Assembly (NCBI GenBank): GCA_003567055.1 | Contig: PXAW01000082.1 | Span: forward strand, 1-5,282 | Length of the DNA stretch: 5,282 nt | From: Hyphomicrobiales bacterium | GTDB lineage: Bacteria; Pseudomonadota; Alphaproteobacteria; Rhizobiales; Beijerinckiaceae | Direction of reading: 5' to 3' | Shown here: positions 1 to 5,282 of the stretch, piece by piece | Layout: the number at the start of each line of letters is the position of its first letter | How positions within the stretch are numbered: the stretch's first letter is position 1 | The notes under the pieces: model-generated | The model's input: the letters and a program-made list of their open reading frames with translations, nothing else | Told to the model about the DNA's origin: nothing | Database searches by the model: none | Made by a program: the position numbers and the translations under genes

Positions 1-702
1 ATGCCGGGCTTCGCGCTCTCCGCCGATGCCGCCGGAACGGGCGCCGTGGTGATGGCCGATCTCGTCGAGCGGGCGATCGCGGAGGGCGACAAGACCGAAA
101 AGACGATCCGCGAGCGGCTCGGCAAACTCGCTTTCCCGCATGACCTGCAACGGCTCGATGCCATCGCCGACCAGGCCGGCATCCAGGCGGCCCGCGCTGC
201 CCGCCATGCGGATCTGTTCATCGGGCTGCGCCCCGAGGACGGCCAATCGGGCGGAACCTGGATCGGCCTGATCGAGGCCGTGCTGTTCGGCTGCGGACGT
301 GCGGTGCTGCTGGCGGCACCGAACCGGGAGCCGACCCCCTTCAAGACCATCGTGGTGGGATGGAACGGCAGCCGCGAAGCCACACGCGCCCTGCGCGAGG
401 CCATGCCCTTCCTCGAGAAGGCGTCGAAGGTCGTCATCGTCACCGCCGAGAAGAACCCGAACGAGGATGCGCTCGATACCCGCATTGCCCGGCACCTCGA
501 TCGCCACGGCGTGAAGGTGACGCTGCACGATCTGCGGTCACGCGATCCCGGCGACGCGATTCTCGCCGAGGCCGACAGTTGCGAGGCGGATCTGATCGTC
601 ACCGGCGGCTACGGCCATTCGCGCTTCCGGGAATGGATGCTGGGCGGTGTAACCCGCACGCTGCTGGAGCGCGCGACGCGCCCGCTTCTGCTTGCGCATT
701 GA
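1..702 (+). CDS. Universal stress protein (UspA family), tandem-domain, 5'-truncated by the window
   Basis: Cytoplasmic stress-response protein of the Usp family. The 233 visible residues hold most of a degenerate first Usp domain (about 1-108, ending in GRAVLLAAP) and a complete second domain (about 113-233). The second domain opens with the typical strand FKTIVVGWNGS (114-124) and carries the nucleotide-loop region TGGYGHSRFREWMLGGVT (201-218). The spacing G202-x2-G205-x9-G215 fits the ATP-binding Usp pattern, but the usual Ser/Thr after the last Gly is G216, so nucleotide binding is uncertain. The chain ends in RPLLLAH, as is usual for the family. Double-domain Usps are usually around 270-290 residues, and the first strand with its conserved Asp is missing. 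The ATG at base 1 is therefore probably an internal Met and the gene starts upstream. The identity is firm; substrate and trigger are unknown. It runs convergent to the small membrane gene at 743-937. Confidence 0.88.
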   Translation: MPGFALSADAAGTGAVVMADLVERAIAEGDKTEKTIRERLGKLAFPHDLQRLDAIADQAGIQAARAARHADLFIGLRPEDGQSGGTWIGLIEAVLFGCGRAVLLAAPNREPTPFKTIVVGWNGSREATRALREAMPFLEKASKVVIVTAEKNPNEDALDTRIARHLDRHGVKVTLHDLRSRDPGDAILAEADSCEADLIVTGGYGHSRFREWMLGGVTRTLLERATRPLLLAH

Positions 703-742
703 GGGCCGCACGGATCATGCCGCATATGGGCCGGCCTGTGCC

Positions 743-937
743 TCAGCCCTCTTCCCTGCGCGAGGCGCGCCAGGTCATCCACAATCCCATCAGCAGGAAA
801 TAGACCGGCGCGGCCACCGCGACCGAACGCGCCACTTCAGCGGTGGGGTTGCCGAGAAACAGCATGATCCCGCCATAGAGCACGGCGAAGATCACCGTCT
901 GCAGGATGTTTTGTGGCGAAAACAGATGTCGCAGCAT
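743..937 (-). CDS. Small two-helix membrane protein, function unknown
   Basis: I do not recognise this 64-residue protein. It begins MLRHLFSPQNILQ, has a first hydrophobic stretch at about 11-28 (including VIFAVLYGGIMLFL), a short loop GNPTAEVARS (29-38), a second hydrophobic stretch at about 39-55 (including VAVAAPVYFLLMGLW), and a basic then acidic tail, RASRREEG. The pattern suggests an inner-membrane hairpin; with positive charges at both ends, both termini would face the cytoplasm. The start at 937 is chosen because AGGAGG lies 5 bases upstream. The frame stays open further upstream to an ATG at 1354, but that extension is Arg/Pro-rich, has no such ribosome site and overlaps the parE start in antisense. 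The gene is convergent with the stress-protein gene and divergent from parE, so it is its own transcription unit. It has no visible catalytic motif. Confidence 0.65.
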   Translation of the reverse strand: MLRHLFSPQNILQTVIFAVLYGGIMLFLGNPTAEVARSVAVAAPVYFLLMGLWMTWRASRREEG

Positions 938-942
938 GGCAG

Positions 943-949
943 CCTCCTC
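943..949 (-). promoter_or_regulatory. Strong Shine-Dalgarno for the small membrane gene
   Basis: On the minus strand the sequence reads GAGGAGG-CTGCC-ATG, a near-perfect complement of the 16S rRNA 3' end with 5 bases of spacing to the ATG at 937. This site decides the start of the 64-residue protein and is the best ribosome-binding site in the window. Confidence 0.75.
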
Positions 950-959
950 GAGTCTCCTC

Positions 960-988
960 TTGGTAGGGGTGCGACCGGACCCGCGCAA
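960..988 (-). promoter_or_regulatory. Possible sigma70-type promoter of the small membrane gene
   Basis: On the minus strand TTGCGC (983-988) and TACCAA (960-965) are separated by exactly 17 bases. This would start transcription near 953, just ahead of the Shine-Dalgarno at 943-949. The -35 matches the consensus in its first three bases but the -10 is weak, so this is only a candidate. Alphaproteobacterial promoters are often degenerate and chance matches are common. Confidence 0.22.
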
Positions 989-1084
989 CCACCATGGCCA
1001 CAGAAATTCCGGTGGAGAGCCTGTCTGCGCCTCTGGTCGGGGCGCCCCATACAGGCTAACGGAAGGGAGATGACAGGGTCGGAT

Positions 1085-1114
1085 TTGCGTTTCGGCTTTG
1101 TTCCGGGCTACAAG
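1085..1114 (+). promoter_or_regulatory. Possible sigma70-type promoter of parE
   Basis: TTGCGT (1085-1090) and TACAAG (1109-1114) are 18 bases apart and lie about 95 bases before the parE start. The -35 keeps TTG and the -10 matches four of six consensus bases, but it lacks the final T. It is the best pair I could pick out by eye on this strand and remains weak. Confidence 0.22.
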
Positions 1115-1209
1115 CGGCGCGAACCGGGTGTCACGATGCAAGATTGCGCGATTCGGGCAGGCCTTCCCGGTCACCGATGCACGCATGAACGCTCGAGAGC
1201 GGGACGGAT

Positions 1210-3327
1210 ATGAACAGCAAGGCGGCGGATCTTTTCGGCGGCGCAGCCGCAGCATCGGGGCAGGAAGCTGCATCCACCGAGGGTGATCGCCCCGAGGCGA
1301 AAGGGCGGGCCTCGGCACGGAAATCCGGCTCCGCGAAAGCGCCTGTTGCGACAAACACCAACGAAACCAACGGGACCATGAGCGAAGCCGGCTACAATGC
1401 CGCGACGATCGAGGTGCTGGAGGGGCTCGAACCGGTACGCCGGCGCCCGGGCATGTATATCGGCGGCACCGACGAGAAGGCGCTGCACCACCTCTTCGCC
1501 GAAGTCATCGACAACGCCATGGACGAGGCCGTGGCCGGCCATGCCAGCTTCATCGAGGTCGAGGTCGAGGCCGACGGGTTTCTCACCGTGACCGATAACG
1601 GGCGCGGCATCCCCGTCGATCCGCATCCGAAATTCCCGGACAAATCGGCGCTCGAAGTGATTCTCACCACGCTGCATGCGGGCGGCAAGTTCGATTCCAA
1701 GGTCTATGAGACCTCCGGCGGCCTGCACGGCGTCGGCGTCTCCGTGGTCAACGCCCTGTCGGAGCGGCTCGAGGTCGAGGTGGCGCGCGGGCAGATGCTG
1801 TATCGCCAGGTTTTCGCGCGCGGCCATGCGGTGACGCCGCTCGAGACCGTCGGCAAGGTGCATAACCGGCGCGGCACGAAGGTGCGCTTCAAGCCGGATG
1901 CACAGATTTTCGGCGCCCATGGCGCGACCTTCTCCCCCGCGCGGCTGCTGCGCATGGCGCGCTCGAAGGCCTATCTGTTCGGCGGTGTGGAGATCCGCTG
2001 GCATTGCGCGCCGGAGCTCGCCGGCGACAATGTGGCCACCGAGGCGGTTTTCAAGTTTCCCGACGGGCTCAAGGATTATCTCGGCGCCGAACTCGCCGGC
2101 AAGGAGCTCGTCGTCGATCAGATCTTCGCCGGCAAGATCAAGAAGCCCGGCGGCCACGGCTCGCTGGAATGGGCCATCGCCTGGCTGGGCGGGGTCGAGG
2201 ACGGGTTTTCCTCGTCCTATTGCAATACGATCCCGACTGCCGAGGGCGGTACGCATGAGAGCGGCATGCGCATGGCGCTGCTGCGCGGCCTGCGCGACCA
2301 TGCCGAGCGCGTCAACCAGTCCAAGCGCATGGCGCAGGTCAATGCCGATGACGTGATGACCACCTGCGCGGCCATGCTCTCGGTCTTCATCCGCGAGCCG
2401 GAATTCCAGGGCCAGACCAAGGACAAGCTCGCCACGCTGGAAGCCTCGCGCATCGTCGAGAACGCCATCCGCGATGCCTTCGACCACTGGCTCGCCGCCT
2501 CCCCCAACCAGGCCGCGCGCCTGCTCGACTGGGTGGTGGATCGCGCCGAGGAGCGGCTGCGGCGGCGCCAGGAGAAGGAAGTCGCGCGCAAGACCGCGAC
2601 GCGCAAGCTGCGCCTGCCCGGCAAGCTCGCCGATTGCACCAATGCTGGCGCGGCGGGGTCCGAACTCTTCATCGTCGAGGGTGATTCGGCCGGCGGCTCG
2701 GCCAAGCAGGGCCGCGATCGCGGCTATCAGGCGATCCTGCCCCTGCGCGGCAAGATCCTCAACGTCGCCTCGGCCGGGCGCGACAAGCTCGCCGCGAACC
2801 AGCAGCTCGGAGATATCGTCCAGGCGCTGGGCTGCGGCACGGGTGCGCAATATCGCGACGAGGAACTGCGCTACGACAAGGTCATCATCATGACCGATGC
2901 CGATGTCGACGGCGCGCATATCGCATCACTGCTGATCACCTTCTTCTACCGGCAGATGCCCAAGCTGATCGACAAGGGGCACCTCTATCTGGCGGTGCCG
3001 CCGCTCTACAAGCTGACCCACGGCGCCAAGACCGTCTACGCCCATGACGATGCGCACAAGGAAGAGTTGATCAAGAGCGAGTTCAAGGCCAATGCCAAGG
3101 TCGAGGTGAGCCGCTTCAAGGGTCTGGGCGAGATGATGCCGGCGCAGCTCAAGGAAACCACCATGCACCCGCACAAGCGCACGCTCCTGCGCGTCGCAGT
3201 GCATGCGGATGATCGCGAGGCCACCGGCGACGCGATCGACCGGCTGATGGGCAACAAGCCCGAAGCCCGCTTCAGCTTCATCCAGGACCGCGCCGCCTTC
3301 GCCACCGATCTCGATCTGGATATCTGA
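1210..3327 (+). CDS. parE: DNA topoisomerase IV subunit B (ParE), ATPase and TOPRIM subunit
   Basis: ParE pairs with ParC as an A2B2 type IIA topoisomerase that uses ATP to decatenate daughter chromosomes and relax supercoils. The 705 residues are in the usual order. A low-complexity tail (1-60) precedes the GHKL ATPase domain (about 62-265), with catalytic E98 and N102 in EVIDNAMDEA, D129 in DNGRGIP (129-135) and the lid GGLHGVG (170-176). The transducer domain follows, with QTK (402-404). The TOPRIM domain has E490 in EGDSAGG and D563/D565/D567 in TDADVDGAH, and the C-terminal part has RFKGLGEMMPAQLKETTM. No key residue is missing. GyrB is the alternative, but the wording RPGMYIGGTDEKALHHLF and YLAVPPLYKL matches what I remember of alphaproteobacterial ParE, and there is no GyrB-type insertion. 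The start at 1210 has a weak GGGA (1201-1204). The tail residues DLFG recur near the N-terminus of related ParE proteins, which favours this start over M57 (ATG at 1378). parC is not in the window. Confidence 0.95.
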   Translation: MNSKAADLFGGAAAASGQEAASTEGDRPEAKGRASARKSGSAKAPVATNTNETNGTMSEAGYNAATIEVLEGLEPVRRRPGMYIGGTDEKALHHLFAEVIDNAMDEAVAGHASFIEVEVEADGFLTVTDNGRGIPVDPHPKFPDKSALEVILTTLHAGGKFDSKVYETSGGLHGVGVSVVNALSERLEVEVARGQMLYRQVFARGHAVTPLETVGKVHNRRGTKVRFKPDAQIFGAHGATFSPARLLRMARSKAYLFGGVEIRWHCAPELAGDNVATEAVFKFPDGLKDYLGAELAGKELVVDQIFAGKIKKPGGHGSLEWAIAWLGGVEDGFSSSYCNTIPTAEGGTHESGMRMALLRGLRDHAERVNQSKRMAQVNADDVMTTCAAMLSVFIREPEFQGQTKDKLATLEASRIVENAIRDAFDHWLAASPNQAARLLDWVVDRAEERLRRRQEKEVARKTATRKLRLPGKLADCTNAGAAGSELFIVEGDSAGGSAKQGRDRGYQAILPLRGKILNVASAGRDKLAANQQLGDIVQALGCGTGAQYRDEELRYDKVIIMTDADVDGAHIASLLITFFYRQMPKLIDKGHLYLAVPPLYKLTHGAKTVYAHDDAHKEELIKSEFKANAKVEVSRFKGLGEMMPAQLKETTMHPHKRTLLRVAVHADDREATGDAIDRLMGNKPEARFSFIQDRAAFATDLDLDI

Positions 3328-3332
3328 GCGGG

Positions 3333-3359
3333 GAAAGCGGGGCTGCGCGCCCCGCCTTC
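3333..3359. terminator. Hairpin between convergent parE and dcp, probable bidirectional terminator
   Basis: GCGGGGC (3337-3343) and GCCCCGC (3349-3355) form a perfect 7-base stem with loop TGCGC. An A-C mismatch followed by GAA/TTC (3333-3335 with 3357-3359) lengthens it to ten pairs. It lies a few bases after the parE stop (3325-3327) and just beyond the dcp stop (3362-3364), in a gap of only 34 bases. The T tract is short on both strands: CTTCG after the stem on plus, and TTTCCCC on minus after the 7-base stem. Intrinsic termination is therefore plausible but not textbook. Confidence 0.6.
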
Positions 3360-3361
3360 GA

Positions 3362-5282
3362 TCAGGCCAGCCCGCGCTTTTCCAGCAATGGCCCGACATC
3401 GGGCAGGCGGTCGCGGAAGGCGCGATAGGCGTCTTCCGGGTCGCGCAGATTGCCTGCCGCATAGATGAAATCATGCAGCCGGCGCGCCACCTGCGGGTCG
3501 AACGGATCGCCCGCCTCAGTGAAGGCCGCAAACGCATCCGCATCGAGCACTTCCGACCACAGATACGAGTAATAGCCGGCGGAATAGCCCTCGCCCGAGA
3601 AGATGTGCTGGAAATGCGGGCTGCGATGACGCATCTCGATCGCATCCGGCATGCCGATCCGCGCGAGCGCGGCGCGCTCGAAGGCGATGGGGTCGGCGGC
3701 GGCATCCCCGGCATTGGCGTGCATGTCGAGATCGACCAGCGCGCTGGCGCAATATTCCACCGTGGCGAAACCCTGGTTGAAGTTGCGTGCTGCCGCGAGA
3801 CGATCGCGCAGTTCCGCCGGCATCGGCTCGCCGGTCTGTGCATGCACAGCGAAGCGTTCGAGAATTTCAGGCACTTCGAGCCAGTGCTCATAGAGCTGCG
3901 AGGGCAGTTCGACGAAATCGCGCGAGACGTTCGTCCCCGCGAGCGAGGGATAGGTGACGTCGGATAAAAGCCCGTGCAGGGCATGGCCGAATTCGTGGAA
4001 CAGCGTGCGCGCATCATCGAATGAGAGAAGCGCCGGTTCGCCATCAGTGGGGGCGGAGAAATTCATCACATTGACGATGATCGGGCGCACCCGTTCGTCG
4101 AGATTGCGCTGGCCGCGATAGCTCGAAGCCCAGGCGCCCGAGCGCTTCGAGGCGCGCGCGAAATAATCGCCGTAGAACAGCCCCATATGCGCGCCCTGCG
4201 CGTCAAGCACCTCCCAGGCCCGGACATCGGGATGATAGACGGGGACATCGTCGCGCGGGGAAAATTGCAGGCCGAACAGGCGCTGCGCCACGTGGAAGGC
4301 GGCCTGGATGATGTTGTCGAGCTGGAAATACGGCTTGATCTCGGTCTCTTCCAGCGCATGGGCGCGCTGGCGCTCCTTCTCGGCATAGTAGCGCCAGTCC
4401 CAGGGCGCGATCGCGTCATTCGCCCCCTCCGCCCGGGCCAGGGCGGCGAGCGCGTCACGCTCGGCATCGGCGCGCGCAACCGCGGGACGCCAGACGCGCT
4501 GCAACAGATCCGAGACCGCCTCCGGCGTCTTCGCCATGGTGTCGTCGAGCTTGTAGGCGGCGTAATCGGCGTAGCCGAGAAGCTTCGCCCGCTCGTCGCG
4601 CAGGCGCAAGGTCTCGCTCATGATGGCGGCATTGTCATGCGCCGTGCCATCGCCACGCATGGTCCAGCCGCGAAACGCCTTCTCGCGCAGATCGCGGCGG
4701 GCGGAGAATTGCAGGAACGGCTCGATCGAGGAACGCGCCAGCGTGATCACATACTGCCCTTGCGGCAGGTCGCGATCGCGCGCGGCGCGGGCCGCCGCCC
4801 TGATCAGGAAATCGGGCAGGCCCGCGAGATCCGCCTCCCCCTCCAGCACGAGGGTGAAGCCGCTCTCATCGGCCAGCACGTTCTGCGAGAAGGCGGTGCC
4901 GAGTTCGGCGAGACGCTGCGCGATTTCCGCCAGCCGCGCGCGCTCGGCCTCGCCCAGATGCGCGCCGGCGCGGGTGAAGCCGAGATGGTAGCGCTCGACG
5001 AGACGGATCTGCTCCGGCGTCAGCCCGGCGCTCTCGCGCGCCTCGAAGATCGCGGCGATCCGCGCAAACAGCTTCGGATCGAGATAGATCGCGCTCGAAT
5101 GCCGCGAGAGCTTCGGCGCGATCTCGCGCTCGATCTTCTGGATCTCGGGATTGGTATGCGCCCCCGACAGATTGAAGAACACGCCGGCAACGCGCTTCAG
5201 GCGCTCGCCTGCCCGCTCCATCGCGGCGATGGTATTGTCGAAATCCGGATCAGCCGCCTGATCGCGGATCGCATCCACCTCC
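3362..5282 (-). CDS. dcp: M3-family zinc peptidase, probable peptidyl-dipeptidase Dcp, 5'-truncated by the window
   Basis: Zinc metallopeptidase of family M3 (thimet oligopeptidase clan). Dcp removes dipeptides from the C-terminus of short peptides, and M3 enzymes of this kind clear peptides in the cytoplasm. Numbering from the GTG codon at 5276-5278, the zinc site is HEFGH (428-432). H428, H432 and E457 (in FVELPSQ, 29 residues after H428) are the ligands and E429 is the catalytic base. The substrate-side tyrosine loop is GYSAGYYSYLW (564-574). The pieces AHTNPEIQ, KPYFQL, VPVYHPDVRAWEVLD and LFYGDYFARASKRSGAW follow E. coli Dcp (from memory) more closely than OpdA. Codon GTG is not the start: the frame stays open to the edge and reads E-V-D-A-I, like AEIAAI at about residue 43 of E. 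coli Dcp. About 42 residues are thus missing, which would give a normal length near 680. No signal peptide can be judged because the N-terminus is absent. It is convergent with parE. Confidence 0.9.
   Translation of the reverse strand, partial: EVDAIRDQAADPDFDNTIAAMERAGERLKRVAGVFFNLSGAHTNPEIQKIEREIAPKLSRHSSAIYLDPKLFARIAAIFEARESAGLTPEQIRLVERYHLGFTRAGAHLGEAERARLAEIAQRLAELGTAFSQNVLADESGFTLVLEGEADLAGLPDFLIRAAARAARDRDLPQGQYVITLARSSIEPFLQFSARRDLREKAFRGWTMRGDGTAHDNAAIMSETLRLRDERAKLLGYADYAAYKLDDTMAKTPEAVSDLLQRVWRPAVARADAERDALAALARAEGANDAIAPWDWRYYAEKERQRAHALEETEIKPYFQLDNIIQAAFHVAQRLFGLQFSPRDDVPVYHPDVRAWEVLDAQGAHMGLFYGDYFARASKRSGAWASSYRGQRNLDERVRPIIVNVMNFSAPTDGEPALLSFDDARTLFHEFGHALHGLLSDVTYPSLAGTNVSRDFVELPSQLYEHWLEVPEILERFAVHAQTGEPMPAELRDRLAAARNFNQGFATVEYCASALVDLDMHANAGDAAADPIAFERAALARIGMPDAIEMRHRSPHFQHIFSGEGYSAGYYSYLWSEVLDADAFAAFTEAGDPFDPQVARRLHDFIYAAGNLRDPEDAYRAFRDRLPDVGPLLEKRGLA

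Larger units (their letters stand above)
938..1209. other. Divergent intergenic region between the small membrane gene and parE
   Basis: These 272 bases must carry the promoters and leaders of both flanking genes. Besides the candidate promoters listed separately, I see a perfect 10-base palindrome GGGGCGCCCC (1039-1048) and a near-repeat TCAC(C)GATGCA at 1131-1140 and 1171-1181. I found no convincing third gene, tRNA, riboswitch or terminator here. The short open frames that cross it look like shadows, with Arg/Pro-rich composition and no ribosome sites. Confidence 0.6.

Noticed and set aside
703..742. Possible terminator between the convergent stress-protein and small membrane genes
   Set aside because: The only repeats are a GGCCGGCC palindrome (729-736) and a 5-base arm pair GGCCG/CGGCC with a long loop. 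There is no T tract, so I do not call a terminator.
692..1213. Plus-strand open frame covering the small membrane gene and the intergenic region
   Set aside because: Its composition is typical of a shadow frame (Arg/His/Gly-rich), it has no ribosome site, and it overlaps the better-supported minus-strand gene and the end of the stress-protein gene.
938..1354. N-terminal extension of the small membrane gene to the ATG at 1354
   Set aside because: The extra 139 residues are Arg/Pro-rich, overlap parE in antisense and are not needed. The AGGAGG 5 bases before the ATG at 937 marks the better start.
1131..1379. Minus-strand open frame beginning MVPLVSLVFVATGAFAEP, which looks like a signal peptide
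   Set aside because: It lies antisense to the low-complexity start of parE. The rest of its translation has no secreted-protein character, and I saw no ribosome site. The hydrophobic look comes from the complement of Asn/Thr/Ala codons.
1171..2919. Very long minus-strand open frame (582 codons) opposite parE
   Set aside because: It is the codon-aligned antisense shadow of parE in GC-rich DNA. The translation is rich in Arg, Ala, Gly, Leu and Asp without any recognisable domain, and the plus strand encodes an unmistakable ParE.
2926..4044. Minus-strand open frame spanning the parE-dcp junction (372 codons)
   Set aside because: It is out of frame with dcp, runs through the terminator hairpin and overlaps two well-identified genes. 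Its translation is Arg/Ser/Pro-rich with no domain.
5272..5282. GGAGGT followed by ATG or GTG on the minus strand at the right edge, looking like the dcp translation start
   Set aside because: These bases are the codons Glu-Val-Asp in the continuing reading frame. The ATG there is out of frame, the GTG overlaps the purine run itself, and family alignment requires about 42 more residues upstream.

Overview
This GC-rich window carries ordinary chromosomal genes of an alphaproteobacterium. The best lineage clue is the ParE protein. Its block NRRGTKVRFKPDAQIFG, the stretch SKAYLFGGVEIRW and the long run of shared wording around its TOPRIM domain resemble what I remember of Hyphomicrobiales (Rhizobiales) ParE more than gammaproteobacterial ParE. 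The order is therefore likely but the genus is not determined. I see no mobile element, CRISPR array, tRNA or rRNA, and no composition break that would suggest recent transfer.

Layout. Positions 1-702 (+) hold the 3' part of a two-domain universal stress protein; its first roughly 40-50 codons appear to lie before the window. Convergent to it, 40 bases away, is a 64-codon gene (743-937, -) for a small protein with two predicted membrane helices and a very good Shine-Dalgarno sequence. A 272-base intergenic region (938-1209) separates that gene from the divergent parE (1210-3327, +), which encodes the ATPase/TOPRIM subunit of topoisomerase IV and is complete. After parE a GC-rich hairpin (about 3333-3359) sits between two convergent stop codons. 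The minus strand then carries a zinc metallopeptidase of family M3, most likely peptidyl-dipeptidase Dcp, from 3362 to the right edge, where it is cut off about 42 codons before its expected start.

The genes are not one operon. They alternate in direction (+, -, +, -) and have unrelated jobs: stress response, unknown membrane function, chromosome decatenation and peptide turnover. I found no new multi-gene system. The points most worth checking are the small membrane protein, the low-complexity N-terminal tail of ParE with its possible second start, and the hairpin shared by the parE and dcp ends.
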